A DNA stretch of 64,000 nucleotides from HGM04593 sp045634305 (GTDB taxonomy: Bacteria; Bacteroidota; Bacteroidia; Bacteroidales; Bacteroidaceae): NCBI GenBank assembly GCA_045634305.1, contig JAZQZZ010000048.1, positions 109,550 to 173,549 of the forward strand, written 5' to 3'. The notes under the pieces are model-generated. The model was not told where the DNA came from. It worked only from the letters and a program-made list of their open reading frames with translations, and did no database searches. Below, piece after piece: positions 45,891 through 54,313 of the stretch. The translations under genes and the position numbers were made by a program. The number at the start of each line of letters is the position of its first letter. Position 1 is the first letter of the stretch.

Positions 45891-46478
45891 ATGAATATGA
45901 AAAAGTCAACAATTGTTATTTTGGTAGTTATTGCCATTGTTGCCGTTTGGGCGGTAACCGGTTATAATGGACTTGTAAAGGCCGATGAGGCTGTAAGCAC
46001 AGCGTGGAGCAATGTCGAGAATCAGTATCAGCGTCGTGCCGACCTTATTCCTAACCTGGTAAACACAGTCAAGGGATATGCTGCTCATGAGAAAGAAACT
46101 CTTGACGCGGTGATTGCAGCCCGTGCACGTGCGACACAGGTTACTGTAAACGCCGAGAGCATGACTCCTGAAATGCTACAGGAATATCAGAAGAGTCAGG
46201 GCGAGGTGGGCGCAGCGCTTGGTCGCTTGCTTGCCGTTGCCGAAGCTTATCCCGAACTCAAGGCAAACACCAATTTCCTTGAACTGCAGGCTCAGCTCGA
46301 GGGTACCGAGAATCGAATAAGTGTTGAACGCCGCAATTTCAATGAGGTGGCAAAGGGTTATAACACCTCAATACGCACATTCCCACGCAATATCCTCGCC
46401 GGAATGTTCGGCTTTGAGAAGCTCCCTTATTTTGAGGCACAGGAGGGAGTGGAGAACGCGCCTGTAGTGCAGTTCTGA
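45891..46478 (+). CDS. lemA: LemA family protein
   Basis: A 195-residue membrane-anchored protein. One N-terminal helix (about 8-24) is followed by the LemA core: NGLVKADEAVSTAWSNVENQYQRRADLIPNLVNTVKGYAAHE is diagnostic, and the C-terminal half contains VERRNFNEVAKGYNTSIR and the FPRNILAGMFGF motif. The cellular role is not settled; it is usually paired with a TPM gene, as here. A flavodiiron gene begins 26 bp downstream. Confidence 0.94.
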   Translation: MNMKKSTIVILVVIAIVAVWAVTGYNGLVKADEAVSTAWSNVENQYQRRADLIPNLVNTVKGYAAHEKETLDAVIAARARATQVTVNAESMTPEMLQEYQKSQGEVGAALGRLLAVAEAYPELKANTNFLELQAQLEGTENRISVERRNFNEVAKGYNTSIRTFPRNILAGMFGFEKLPYFEAQEGVENAPVVQF

Positions 46479-46504
46479 TAGTTATAAAATAAAAAACAAG
46501 AATA

Positions 46505-47662
46505 ATGGAAATAACACCTACAATAAAATATGTAGGGGTCGATGACCTTGATATCGATCTCTTTGAGAGCCAATATGTTGTTCCCGAGGGAATGGCGTAC
46601 AACTCGTACATAATCCTTGATGAAAAGGTGGCAATCATGGACACCGTCGATGCGCGCAAGGGTGCAGAGTGGTGGGCAAATGTAGAGGATGTGCTTGATG
46701 GCCGCACCCCCGATTACCTTGTGGTGCAGCACTTGGAACCCGACCATGCGGCGCTCATCCATGAGGTGCTCGACCGTTATCCGCAGGTAAAGGTGGTTGC
46801 AACGGCAAAGGCTGTGCAGATGATGCCTCAGTTCTTTGACAGTGTGGATTTTGAAGGTCGCACAATTGCCGTCAAGGAGGGTGACACCCTTTCGCTCGGC
46901 AGCCACACCCTGCAGTTCTTTGTAGCTCCAATGGTGCATTGGCCCGAGGTAATGGTCTCATACGAACAGAGCGAGAAGGTGCTTTTTGCTGCCGATGCGT
47001 TCGGCAAGTTCGGCGCATTGTGCAATGGCGGCGCATGGGATTGCGAGGCACGCCGCTACTTCATAAACATATGCGGCAAGTATGGTGCGCAGGTGCAGAC
47101 ACTGCTCAAAAAGGCGGCAACGCTCGATATAAAGACAATATGCCCGCTCCATGGCCCGGTGCTGACAGAAAATCTTGGTCACTACATAGGGCTGTATGAT
47201 ATCTGGAGCAAGTATGAGCCCGAGAACGAGGGTGTGCTTGTTGCCTATGCCTCAATCCATGGCGGAACAGCGGTTGCTGCCAACCGCCTTGCCGACATGT
47301 TGCGCGAAAAGGGTGCTCCCAAAGTGGTAGTTGCCGACCTTTCGCGTTGCGACATGGCCGAGGCCGTTGAGGATGCCTTCCGTTACAGCCACATGGTTGT
47401 TTGCGCGGCTTCCTATGATGCCGATGTGTTCCCGCCAATGCACGATTTCCTGCATCACCTGAAACTGAAGAACTATCAGAACCGCAAGGTGGCTATTGTG
47501 GAGAACGGCTCGTGGGCACCCACTGCAGGGCGCGTTATGCGTGCAATGCTAGAGGGCATGAAGAACGTGAAAATAGTTGAACCTGTGGTTACAATCCGTT
47601 CACGCATGAAGGAAAGTGACCTGCCTGCAATGGAACAGCTGGCAACAGCGTTGCTGGCGTGA
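46505..47662 (+). CDS. Flavodiiron protein (FprA-type A-type flavoprotein)
   Basis: A 385-residue cytosolic enzyme of two domains. The metallo-beta-lactamase-like half binds two irons through His76, Glu78 and Asp80 (HLEPDH), His145, Asp163 and His215 (CPLHGP). The flavodoxin half (about 245-385) starts VAYASIHGGTAVAANRL and carries FMN. Family members reduce O2 to water, or NO to N2O, in anaerobes. All six expected ligands are visible, so it should be active. It fits an oxygen-sensitive gut organism. Confidence 0.94.
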   Translation: MEITPTIKYVGVDDLDIDLFESQYVVPEGMAYNSYIILDEKVAIMDTVDARKGAEWWANVEDVLDGRTPDYLVVQHLEPDHAALIHEVLDRYPQVKVVATAKAVQMMPQFFDSVDFEGRTIAVKEGDTLSLGSHTLQFFVAPMVHWPEVMVSYEQSEKVLFAADAFGKFGALCNGGAWDCEARRYFINICGKYGAQVQTLLKKAATLDIKTICPLHGPVLTENLGHYIGLYDIWSKYEPENEGVLVAYASIHGGTAVAANRLADMLREKGAPKVVVADLSRCDMAEAVEDAFRYSHMVVCAASYDADVFPPMHDFLHHLKLKNYQNRKVAIVENGSWAPTAGRVMRAMLEGMKNVKIVEPVVTIRSRMKESDLPAMEQLATALLA

Positions 47663-47689
47663 GGAAAAATCGGTCAAATGTTAAAAACC

Positions 47690-47717
47690 AACAGGCTTGC
47701 CATCCGGCAAGCCTGTT
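47690..47717. terminator. Intrinsic terminator
   Basis: A 12-bp stem AACAGGCTTGCC / GGCAAGCCTGTT (a mismatch near the loop) with a T-run after it, 28 bp after the flavodiiron stop. Confidence 0.85.
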
Positions 47718-47749
47718 TTGGCTATAATATTATAATAAATATATATTTA

Positions 47750-47781
47750 TTTGTTTTTCTGAATAGTATGCCTTACTTTTG
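47750..47781 (+). promoter_or_regulatory. Consensus -33/-7 promoter of the GH95 gene
   Basis: TTTG at 47750-47753 and TACTTTTG at 47774-47781 are exactly 20 bp apart, the best match in the window to TTTG-N19..21-TAnnTTTG. The leader is about 75 nt and no SD-like sequence is visible, the start being preceded by an A-rich stretch as is usual for strongly translated Bacteroidota genes. Confidence 0.8.
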
Positions 47782-47862
47782 TTCGTTGAAATATTATGCT
47801 CCGAAGAGTGTACATGATTTAGAATAAATAAAACTTAATACTAACAATTTAAAACAAACTCT

Positions 47863-50800
47863 ATGAAAAAGATCTTCTTTATGCTTGTCTCTTTCTTGTG
47901 TATGGCTTTTGCCTCGCAGGCGCAGACAGTGACTGATCTCTCGCAATTGAGTAACGACAAAGTCTACACATTGCGTAGTGCCCGTTGTTTCCTGTTGTAC
48001 AGCGACAAGGTTCCGGGCGAAATTTGCGGTAGCACAGGTAAACTGGTGGGTTCTGTAACAAGAAACAATGCCGACCCTGCACAGTTGTTCCGTATCGAGA
48101 AGAACGGTTCGAACTACTATCTCTACAGCGTAGGCGCCGAGAAGTATGTAAGCTCAAACGGTAGCTTCGAGGCTAAGGCTTCTTCAGTTCTCACCCTCAC
48201 AAAGGTGAGCGGTAGCTATCCTTGGTTGCTTAAAATCGGTGGCAATGGTATGAACTCTCAGGAGTCCGGCCAGATGGATGCAGGTATCACAGTTAACAGC
48301 TGGGTACAGCAGGATGCCGGTAACTGCTACCTCATTGAGGAGGGCGTTGCTCCATCTTCAGATTTCTCAGTGTCGGTTCTTGGTACAGACGATGCTGCGG
48401 CAGGTGTTGTAATCAACGGCACAGAGTACAAGAACGGCGATACATTCACTGTTGACTTCGTTCTCAAGAGAAGCCACCTCAAAGCCAATGCAGTTGAGGG
48501 CAAGATTGCAACAGCATACGTTGACGGCTCTGTTGTTTATGTAAGCTACTTCGATGAGGGTACAAAGTTCTATACAATCCAGAACGGCAAGGGCGGCTAC
48601 GTAAGTATGAACCCCGAGTACCGTAGTGGTGCACACCTCATGCTCTCTAACAAGAACACTCCACGTGACAACCAGGGTCTTTGGGCTTTTGTCAAGAGCG
48701 GTTCAGCATACAAGGTGTATAACTACTCTACAGGTCTTTCAAAGGTGCTCGGTATGACCGGTACAGAGGCCAATGCTCGTGCAATGATGGTTGACCCTGC
48801 TACAACTTCATATAAAATTGAGTTCGACGGTACATTCAACTTCGGCAGCACAACAGAGCCTTCATATATCAAGCAGAGCGGCACAACTAGCCAGTACTGG
48901 AACGACCGAAACAGCTATTTGGCTCTTTGGAACAGCACTGGTGCCATCGGTGATACAGGTAGCAAGTTCTTCCTTGATGAGGCTGATGTTGCCGACTATC
49001 CCGATGAGTACATCCACGAGATTTCAAAGATTGAGGGTGTAGCATCATATTCACCAAAGAACCCCAATACATTGTGGTACACAACATCAGCCGAGGCTGC
49101 CGGCGTAAGCTATCCTTGGATGGAGTACGCATTGCCATTGGGTAACGGTGAACTTGGCTGTATGGTATTCGGCGGTGTACGCACCGAGGAACTCCAGTTC
49201 AACGAGAAGACTCTCTGGAGCGGTCCTGCAAACGTAGTAGGTGCAGGTGGCGGAAACCGTACATTTATGAACTTCGGTTCATTGTTCATTGCAAACAATG
49301 ACAATACCGTTTACGAGGGTGTTACAGACTATGTACGCTACCTTGACATCGAGGAGGGTATCGCAGGCGTTGAGTTCAAGAACCTTAACGGTACAAAGCA
49401 GGTTCGCAAGTACTTCAGCTCTGCCCCTGACCAGGTAATCGCAGGTCAGTACAAGACAGAGGGTGCAGACAAACTCAACCTCACATTCATGCTTGAGCCG
49501 GGTACCGGTATCGGTGCAGGCGCTGTTACATACAACACCGACGGTACAGCCGAGTTCACAGGTGCAATGACATCGGTAAACTATGCTGCACGTCTGCACG
49601 TTGTTGCCGACGAGGGTGCAACTGTAACCGCATCGGGCAAGGGTATCGTCGTGAAGAACGCTACCGAGGTTACATTCTACCTCAAGGGTGCTACAAACTT
49701 CAACGGTGACATGGAGGTTCTCAACAACTACTTCACAACTGAGACATCAGCTCAGGTCAACGAGCGCGTAAAGGGTGAGATTGAGGCTGCTCAGGCTAAG
49801 GGCTTCGCTGCCGTTGAGGCTGCACACGTTGCCGATTTCACAGCAATCACAAAGCGCATGACATTCGACCTCGGTCTTACAACTCCAACTGTTGACACAA
49901 AGACTTTGGTTGACAACTACTATCCAAACAACTCTGGTGCTAACAGCACACAGAACGACCACCTGTTCCTTGAGCAGTTGTATTTCCACTATGGCCGTTA
50001 CTTGGCTATCAGCTCAAACCGCAAGCCAATCGCTGCTCCAAACAACCTTCAGGGTATCTGGAACGACCGTGGTGCCGATTCTCCATGGAACTCTGACGTT
50101 CACACAAACATCAACATCCAGATGAACTACTGGCCAACTGAGATTACTAACCTCAGCGACCTTCACAAGCCATTTGTGAACTTCATTATCCGCGGCGCGC
50201 AGAGCGACGGTTGGAAGGCTGTCGGTACAAAATACAATGCCGGTCACGGTTGGAGCGTGCTTACAGAGACTTCACTCTACAACAGTATGAGTACATGGGG
50301 TGACAACTACCTCGTTGCAAACGTATGGTACACAAGCCACTTGTGGACACACTATCGTTATACACAGGACAAGGAGTTCCTGAAGAAGGCATTCCCTGTA
50401 ATGTGGGATTGTGCTGAGTTCTGGTTCCACCGTCTCATTGAGGACCGTCGTGTCAAGGATGGTACATTTGTTGCTCCAGACGAGTTCAGTGCCGAGCAGC
50501 ACGGAAACGAGAAAGAGGATGGTACAGCTCACGCACAGCAGATGATCAGCTACCTGTTCCAGAACTTGAGCGAGGCAGTAGAGATTCTTGGTGCTGAGAA
50601 TACTGGTCTTTCACAGGCTCAACTTGACAAACTTGCTCTCTATCTTGAGAAGACAGACAAGGGCTTGCACACCGAGACATATGATGGAGGTTGGGGCAAT
50701 CCTTTCAACGGCGTCAAGACAGGTGACATCCTGCTCCGCGAGTGGAAGTACTCTCCATATTCAGTAGGTGAGAGAGGCCACCGTCACATCTCACACTTGA

Positions 50801-51558
50801 TGGCATTGTTCCCAATGGACCAGATTACTCCCGAGAGCGAGTACTTTGTTCCTGCTGTGAATGCTCTCAAGCATCGTGGTGATGCAGCCACAGGTTGGTC
50901 AATGGGTTGGAAGGTTAACCTCTGGGCTCGTGCACAGGACGGTGACCACGCTCACATCATCATCAAGAACGCATTGAAGCACTCAACAACATACGGTACA
51001 GACCAGGGTCAGGGCGGTATCTACTACAACCTCTTCGACTCACACGCTCCATTCCAGATTGACGGTAACTTCGGTGTATGCTCAGGTATTGCCGAGATGC
51101 TCTTGCAGAGTGCACACGGTTACATCAACATCCTCCCTGCAATGCCTGCAGTTTGGAAGAAACAGGGTACTGTAACAGGTATGAAGGCTATGGGTAACTT
51201 TGTTGTAGACTTCAACTGGGTTGACGGCAAGTGTCAGAAGGCTACTATCACAAGCAATGCAGGTGCCGAGCTCAAGGTACGTTGCAAGGTGGGTGCTATG
51301 GAGCTTGCAAAGGCCAAGATTACCGTTAACGGTAAGGAGGTTGGCGTGACTGTTGACGAGCACGGTATCGTAACAATCCCATGTGCAAAGGACGAGGTTG
51401 TTGAAATCGACTTCACAACAGAGACTACATCTGTCAGAGATGTTGTTACAAGCAATACAAAGAATGGTGTGATCTACGACCTCAGCGGCCGTCGTGTACT
51501 GTCTGCTCCTGTAGGCCAGGTTTACATTCAGGACGGCGTGAAGAGATTCAACAAGTAA
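47863..51558 (+). CDS. Multimodular GH95 alpha-L-fucosidase with C-terminal sorting tail
   Basis: A 1231-residue exported protein. After a signal peptide (1-20) come two lectin- or beta-trefoil-like modules (about 27-165 and 230-365; both contain YLY/YV-type strands, WND..SYLALW in the second). The GH95 catalytic part (about 400-1150) follows: GNGELGCMVFGG near 427, NLQGIWNDRG near 729, NIN..MNYWP near 750, an S-A-E at the acid position near 878, and QIDGNFG near 1066. The last 40 residues (IYDLSGRRV ... GQVYIQDGVKRF) resemble the short type IX sorting domain of Prevotella-like proteins. Codon use is highly biased. Likely role: release of alpha-1,2-linked fucose from mucin or blood-group glycans. 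Confidence 0.88.
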   Translation: MKKIFFMLVSFLCMAFASQAQTVTDLSQLSNDKVYTLRSARCFLLYSDKVPGEICGSTGKLVGSVTRNNADPAQLFRIEKNGSNYYLYSVGAEKYVSSNGSFEAKASSVLTLTKVSGSYPWLLKIGGNGMNSQESGQMDAGITVNSWVQQDAGNCYLIEEGVAPSSDFSVSVLGTDDAAAGVVINGTEYKNGDTFTVDFVLKRSHLKANAVEGKIATAYVDGSVVYVSYFDEGTKFYTIQNGKGGYVSMNPEYRSGAHLMLSNKNTPRDNQGLWAFVKSGSAYKVYNYSTGLSKVLGMTGTEANARAMMVDPATTSYKIEFDGTFNFGSTTEPSYIKQSGTTSQYWNDRNSYLALWNSTGAIGDTGSKFFLDEADVADYPDEYIHEISKIEGVASYSPKNPNTLWYTTSAEAAGVSYPWMEYALPLGNGELGCMVFGGVRTEELQFNEKTLWSGPANVVGAGGGNRTFMNFGSLFIANNDNTVYEGVTDYVRYLDIEEGIAGVEFKNLNGTKQVRKYFSSAPDQVIAGQYKTEGADKLNLTFMLEPGTGIGAGAVTYNTDGTAEFTGAMTSVNYAARLHVVADEGATVTASGKGIVVKNATEVTFYLKGATNFNGDMEVLNNYFTTETSAQVNERVKGEIEAAQAKGFAAVEAAHVADFTAITKRMTFDLGLTTPTVDTKTLVDNYYPNNSGANSTQNDHLFLEQLYFHYGRYLAISSNRKPIAAPNNLQGIWNDRGADSPWNSDVHTNINIQMNYWPTEITNLSDLHKPFVNFIIRGAQSDGWKAVGTKYNAGHGWSVLTETSLYNSMSTWGDNYLVANVWYTSHLWTHYRYTQDKEFLKKAFPVMWDCAEFWFHRLIEDRRVKDGTFVAPDEFSAEQHGNEKEDGTAHAQQMISYLFQNLSEAVEILGAENTGLSQAQLDKLALYLEKTDKGLHTETYDGGWGNPFNGVKTGDILLREWKYSPYSVGERGHRHISHLMALFPMDQITPESEYFVPAVNALKHRGDAATGWSMGWKVNLWARAQDGDHAHIIIKNALKHSTTYGTDQGQGGIYYNLFDSHAPFQIDGNFGVCSGIAEMLLQSAHGYINILPAMPAVWKKQGTVTGMKAMGNFVVDFNWVDGKCQKATITSNAGAELKVRCKVGAMELAKAKITVNGKEVGVTVDEHGIVTIPCAKDEVVEIDFTTETTSVRDVVTSNTKNGVIYDLSGRRVLSAPVGQVYIQDGVKRFNK

Positions 51559-51578
51559 TCTTTTTGTAACCATAAATA

Positions 51579-51616
51579 TTGCATCCGCCGAGAGAACTCG
51601 GCGGATGCTTTTTTAT
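51579..51616 (+). terminator. Intrinsic terminator of the GH95 gene
   Basis: A GC-rich stem GCATCCGCCGAG / CTCGGCGGATGC with a 4-base loop, followed by six T. Confidence 0.9.
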
Positions 51617-51746
51617 ATGTCAGTGTGTGAAAGGTTTATAGAATTGTTGAATGAAGTTAAAGGATTCCTGACAGTTCAAGTAGAATGTCTATCCAGTCTT
51701 GTTTGCTGTCGGCGCAGCCGGTGCAAACGAATATAACGGAGGAGAT

Positions 51747-51781
51747 AACCTAGGACCTCCAGATTATGAGTCTGTTGCCAA
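51747..51781. other. attL-like core: first copy of a 35-bp direct repeat
   Basis: This 35-bp segment (begins AACCTAGGAC, ends CTGTTGCCAA) recurs without mismatch and in the same orientation at 62502-62536. On the minus strand it is the anticodon arm and variable region of a tRNA with loop CTCATAA (anticodon CAU). Its left flank lacks a T-arm, its right flank has a D-arm relic. It marks the left edge of the AT-rich island. A further GGTGCAAACGAA segment lies 28 bp to its left, and the same 12 bases occur at 62,399, 103 bp left of the second copy. Confidence 0.75.
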
Positions 51782-51833
51782 GCATGCTGAATTTTGCAAA
51801 TTCAGCACGTGTAACCAACTGAGCTAAAAGCCG
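51752..51833 (-). pseudogene. Degenerate tRNA(CAU) relic, 5' portion with D-arm
   Basis: Read on the minus strand, TTTTAGCTCAGTTGGTTA is an intact D-arm, then an unusual insertion with hairpin GCTGAATTTTGC/AAATTCAGC follows, then the CAU anticodon arm. The T-arm and 3' acceptor are missing. It cannot fold as a tRNA. It is probably left by element insertion into a tRNA-Met or tRNA-Ile2 gene. Confidence 0.6.
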
Positions 51834-51880
51834 TTGCGAACAATATTTCTACCTGTTAATTAACTCTCAAAATATCTATC

Positions 51881-51900
51881 GGTAAACATCCGGTAAACAT
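51881..51900. repeat. Tandem GGTAAACAT motif near att core 1
   Basis: Two copies of GGTAAACAT start at 51881 and 51892 (11-bp period), 100 bp right of the core. The second core has two GGAAACA(A)T copies with the same period at the same distance (62635 and 62646). These may be arm-type recombinase binding sites. The rest of 51,901-52,163 holds no gene I can support. Confidence 0.5.
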
Positions 51901-52163
51901 TTCTTCAATGCAAATTTATCGTTTTTGCTCTTATCCTGCAACCCTCAACGGCGATAATTCACGGCACTGCGGCATCTTTTTTAAGCGTTTCGACTTACTG
52001 TATATCACGGTATTTTACAGCTCGGCTGACACCTAAAATTCAAAGGTGGAGAAGCCTCGACGCGCGTTCTTCGGCATTTGCATTTCTTCACTTTGTAATG
52101 ATGTCATCGTGTAGTATAATGTCAGCAGATGATATTATTGTATAAATCTTTAAAACATGCTTT

Positions 52164-52355
52164 ATGGAGAAATTAACGAAAAGAAAAAATGCAAGGTCAA
52201 AGGGCAACACACAACTTAAACCTAAAAGACGTAATGAGAAGCAAGATGTTGCTTACATTCTCACTGATATAAAAGAAACTGTAGTCACTGAGAACTTCTA
52301 CCAACCCATCCCATTAAGTATTCTAAAATATTATACACCTAATGGTATGATGTAA
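52164..52355 (+). CDS. Small basic hypothetical protein
   Basis: A 63-residue Lys/Arg-rich protein (MEKLTKRKNARSKGNTQLK start), with no signal peptide or hydrophobic stretch. The C-terminal half has an alternating pattern that may form a strand and a helix (AYILTDIKETVVTENFYQP). It is followed by a good terminator, which supports real transcription. It is the only plus-strand gene in the left part of the island. Function unknown; small basic proteins near element ends can be recombination directionality factors, but no such motif is visible here. Confidence 0.5.
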   Translation: MEKLTKRKNARSKGNTQLKPKRRNEKQDVAYILTDIKETVVTENFYQPIPLSILKYYTPNGMM

Positions 52356-52362
52356 TTTAATG

Positions 52363-52398
52363 AATAGCCTGTCTATCCGTTGGGATAAGTAGGCTATT
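52363..52398 (+). terminator. Intrinsic terminator
   Basis: Nested stems AATAGCCT / AGGCTATT and ATCC / GGAT, 8 bp after the small gene, followed by a T-rich stretch. Confidence 0.75.
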
Positions 52399-52523
52399 GT
52401 TGTTTATGCTTAATCGAACGATAGTGCAAACTATGTAAAGTTTCTCAATCAACAAAATTAGTTGATACACAAATGATTACAAGCATTTGCTTATTTGAAT
52501 TTTATTTTGTATGAGTAGAAAAA

Positions 52524-52559
52524 TATAGGCAACTTATCCGTAATGGATAGGTTGCCTAT
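52524..52559 (-). terminator. Intrinsic terminator of the DUF1810 gene
   Basis: Stem ATAGGCAAC..TATCC / GGATA..GTTGCCTAT with a 5-base loop, just beyond the minus-strand stop at 52565. Confidence 0.8.
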
Positions 52560-52564
52560 TCTGT

Positions 52565-53080
52565 TTACTTCCAACTATATTTGTGAATCATTTTCCTAAA
52601 GATAGGAATATCGCAAACCGATGCGAATAACAGCATACAGGACCTTACCTTTATTGCATCATTCCCAAATATTTCGTACACTGATTTGTCGCTATTATAG
52701 ACAGCTTCTGTGATTTCTACCAATCTATCTTTTAACACGGGATGATTTATATATTCAATAGCTTCGTCACGGCCTCCAATTCCATAATACTTTGACATTT
52801 CACTTGTTCCAAGTCCATGCAATTGTGGGAAGATATACCATATCCAATGGGTTTTCTTTTTACCAGCTTTGACTTCTCCTAAAGCTGTCTGGTACATGTT
52901 ATGGTTATTCTGAGCTTCGATAAATCTATCCAGGCCATCATACACAGCTCTAAGAGTGGGAATATGTTCATCGTAAAATCTTCCAGTTTCCGGATTAACT
53001 AATGATGCTCTATCCCAAATTTTATCTGCGTATAAATCAATGAAATCTTCTTTATATTTAACATACCTTTCTGTCATCAT
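52565..53080 (-). CDS. DUF1810 family protein
   Basis: A 171-residue cytosolic protein of the DUF1810 (calpastatin-annotated) family. The hallmark is LGEVKAGKKKTHWIWYIFPQLHGLGTSEMSKYYGI (seen near residues 65-100), followed by the NHPVLKDRLVEI segment. An N-terminal extension of ~45 residues precedes the domain. The function of the family is unknown. Its base composition is much more AT-rich than the core chromosome to the left. Single-gene unit with a terminator. Confidence 0.85.
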   Translation of the reverse strand: MMTERYVKYKEDFIDLYADKIWDRASLVNPETGRFYDEHIPTLRAVYDGLDRFIEAQNNHNMYQTALGEVKAGKKKTHWIWYIFPQLHGLGTSEMSKYYGIGGRDEAIEYINHPVLKDRLVEITEAVYNSDKSVYEIFGNDAIKVRSCMLLFASVCDIPIFRKMIHKYSWK

Positions 53081-53223
53081 CTAATACTTTAATCTAAAAA
53101 ACTTAGTACTGCAAGTTACTAAAAAACATGTTACTTTGATACGAAAAGCCAGATAATCTTTTATTATAGCAAATCTATGATAACCTTGACTTTATCTTTT
53201 TCAGGCTATTTCAAATTGTAATA

Positions 53224-53799
53224 TTAGTTATAAGCGTATAATAATATTGGTTTGCTCGATTGCTTTTTAATGGTTTCTATATGCTCCATCATAGAAGTAG
53301 ATACTCCAAAACATCCTTTACTAACAGGCAAACAAGGTAAGGGGAATGTCTCAAATTCTAAATTACCCTTATGTATAAGTATCCCTCTAACCAGAGCATT
53401 GGAATTAGTAGAATCAAGTCCATATAAAGTATATCCTTTTCCATAAAAAGGGTCAGACATCTTTCTTATATTCCCTACTTTATATTTGCCTAAGCTTGAA
53501 TAATTACTGCCAATTTCATTACTAAAAGTAGATTTAAAAATATTATAATTCACACCAAGTCCTTGGGCACACAAACTTTTGTGAATGATTTTATTCTCTT
53601 TAAAACTATAAATGTAAAATCGATTTATTCCAGATGGCTTAGAGAAGTCTGTCAAAAAACAATATTCTGTGCTATAGCCATTTTTTTTGCAATAATCGCG
53701 TATCTCAGATATGTCAGAGGGAACATTGTTGGAAATAAAAAGTTTAATTACACTGATGGTAATAAACAGAATAGATAAAATTATAAAAAACTTTTTCAT
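53224..53799 (-). CDS. Membrane-anchored L,D-transpeptidase-like protein
   Basis: A 191-residue protein with an N-terminal membrane segment or signal (5-24). The rest resembles the L,D-TPase_2 (YkuD_2) group: a GYTLYGLDSTNSNALVRGILIHKG stretch has the active-site His143, and SKGCFGVS holds the nucleophile Cys163. Such enzymes form or trim 3-3 peptidoglycan crosslinks, or attach lipoproteins. It follows the CHAP-like gene with 55 bp between and probably belongs to the same cell-wall operon. Alternative: an inactive relative, but both key residues are kept. Confidence 0.75.
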   Translation of the reverse strand: MKKFFIILSILFITISVIKLFISNNVPSDISEIRDYCKKNGYSTEYCFLTDFSKPSGINRFYIYSFKENKIIHKSLCAQGLGVNYNIFKSTFSNEIGSNYSSLGKYKVGNIRKMSDPFYGKGYTLYGLDSTNSNALVRGILIHKGNLEFETFPLPCLPVSKGCFGVSTSMMEHIETIKKQSSKPILLYAYN

Positions 53800-53854
53800 A
53801 AGTAATCAATATGATTCAAGTAAGAAATTTTGCTAAATTTAGTTATTGTCGCAC

Positions 53855-54313
53855 CTAAAAGCTACTTTTGTGCCTATATATCTTCCAATTCGTTTTATGA
53901 TAGGCTTTGGCTGGAATCATATTTTTCTGCTTAAAATCAGACACCCATTGTTTGCCATTCCACATTTGTATATGCCCCCAAATGTGCTTTCCCACAGCAG
54001 GGAAAACGATTATGTCACCCTTTAGTGGAGTATAATTCTTCTTGCTCACTTCTACAAAATCCATTTGCGGAAGAAGCCATGAATATCCGTATGCCGGCAA
54101 CAGGTATGCAGGGCAGCCACCAGCATTCAAGGCACGCATCACGTACCATGCACACCAAGTCCTCGACTTAGTTTCTGCGTTCTTTGTGAGGTACTCTATA
54201 GTCTTGTCCTTGTCATAGGTGTAGTTGCTGTAGTTTGCATATAGCATTATAGACAGCGCAACTATTATCAGTATGGCAAAGAATATTCCAACTCCCTTAA
54301 AAAACTTTTTCAT
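53855..54313 (-). CDS. Membrane-anchored CHAP/NlpC-like amidohydrolase
   Basis: A 152-residue protein with one N-terminal helix (7-27). The Cys-His pair of a papain-like fold is visible: Cys54 in RTWCAWYVMRAL, and His114 in HIWGHIQMWNG, after a GDIIVFPAVG strand. The order and spacing match CHAP-type peptidoglycan amidases or endopeptidases. The start overlaps the YiiX-like gene by 4 bp (ATGA). Related enzymes occur in phage lysins and in toxins targeting cell walls; here the membrane anchor suggests that it works in the periplasm of its own cell. Confidence 0.72.
   Translation of the reverse strand: MKKFFKGVGIFFAILIIVALSIMLYANYSNYTYDKDKTIEYLTKNAETKSRTWCAWYVMRALNAGGCPAYLLPAYGYSWLLPQMDFVEVSKKNYTPLKGDIIVFPAVGKHIWGHIQMWNGKQWVSDFKQKNMIPAKAYHKTNWKIYRHKSSF

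Noticed and set aside
50440..50560. Loss of the catalytic acid in the GH95 domain
   Set aside because: The usual S-P-E is S-A-E here, so the Glu itself is retained and there is no reason to call the enzyme inactive.
51617..51736. A 39-codon plus-strand frame between the GH95 terminator and the first att core
   Set aside because: It begins inside the terminator T-run, has no ribosome-binding or promoter signal, and its product has no recognisable character.
51881..51900. CRISPR-like direct repeats
   Set aside because: Only two short copies 11 bp apart, with no spacers and no cas genes in the window.
52164..52355. Excisionase call for the small basic protein near the left att core
   Set aside because: Position and charge fit, but no winged-helix or other recognisable excisionase motif can be seen.
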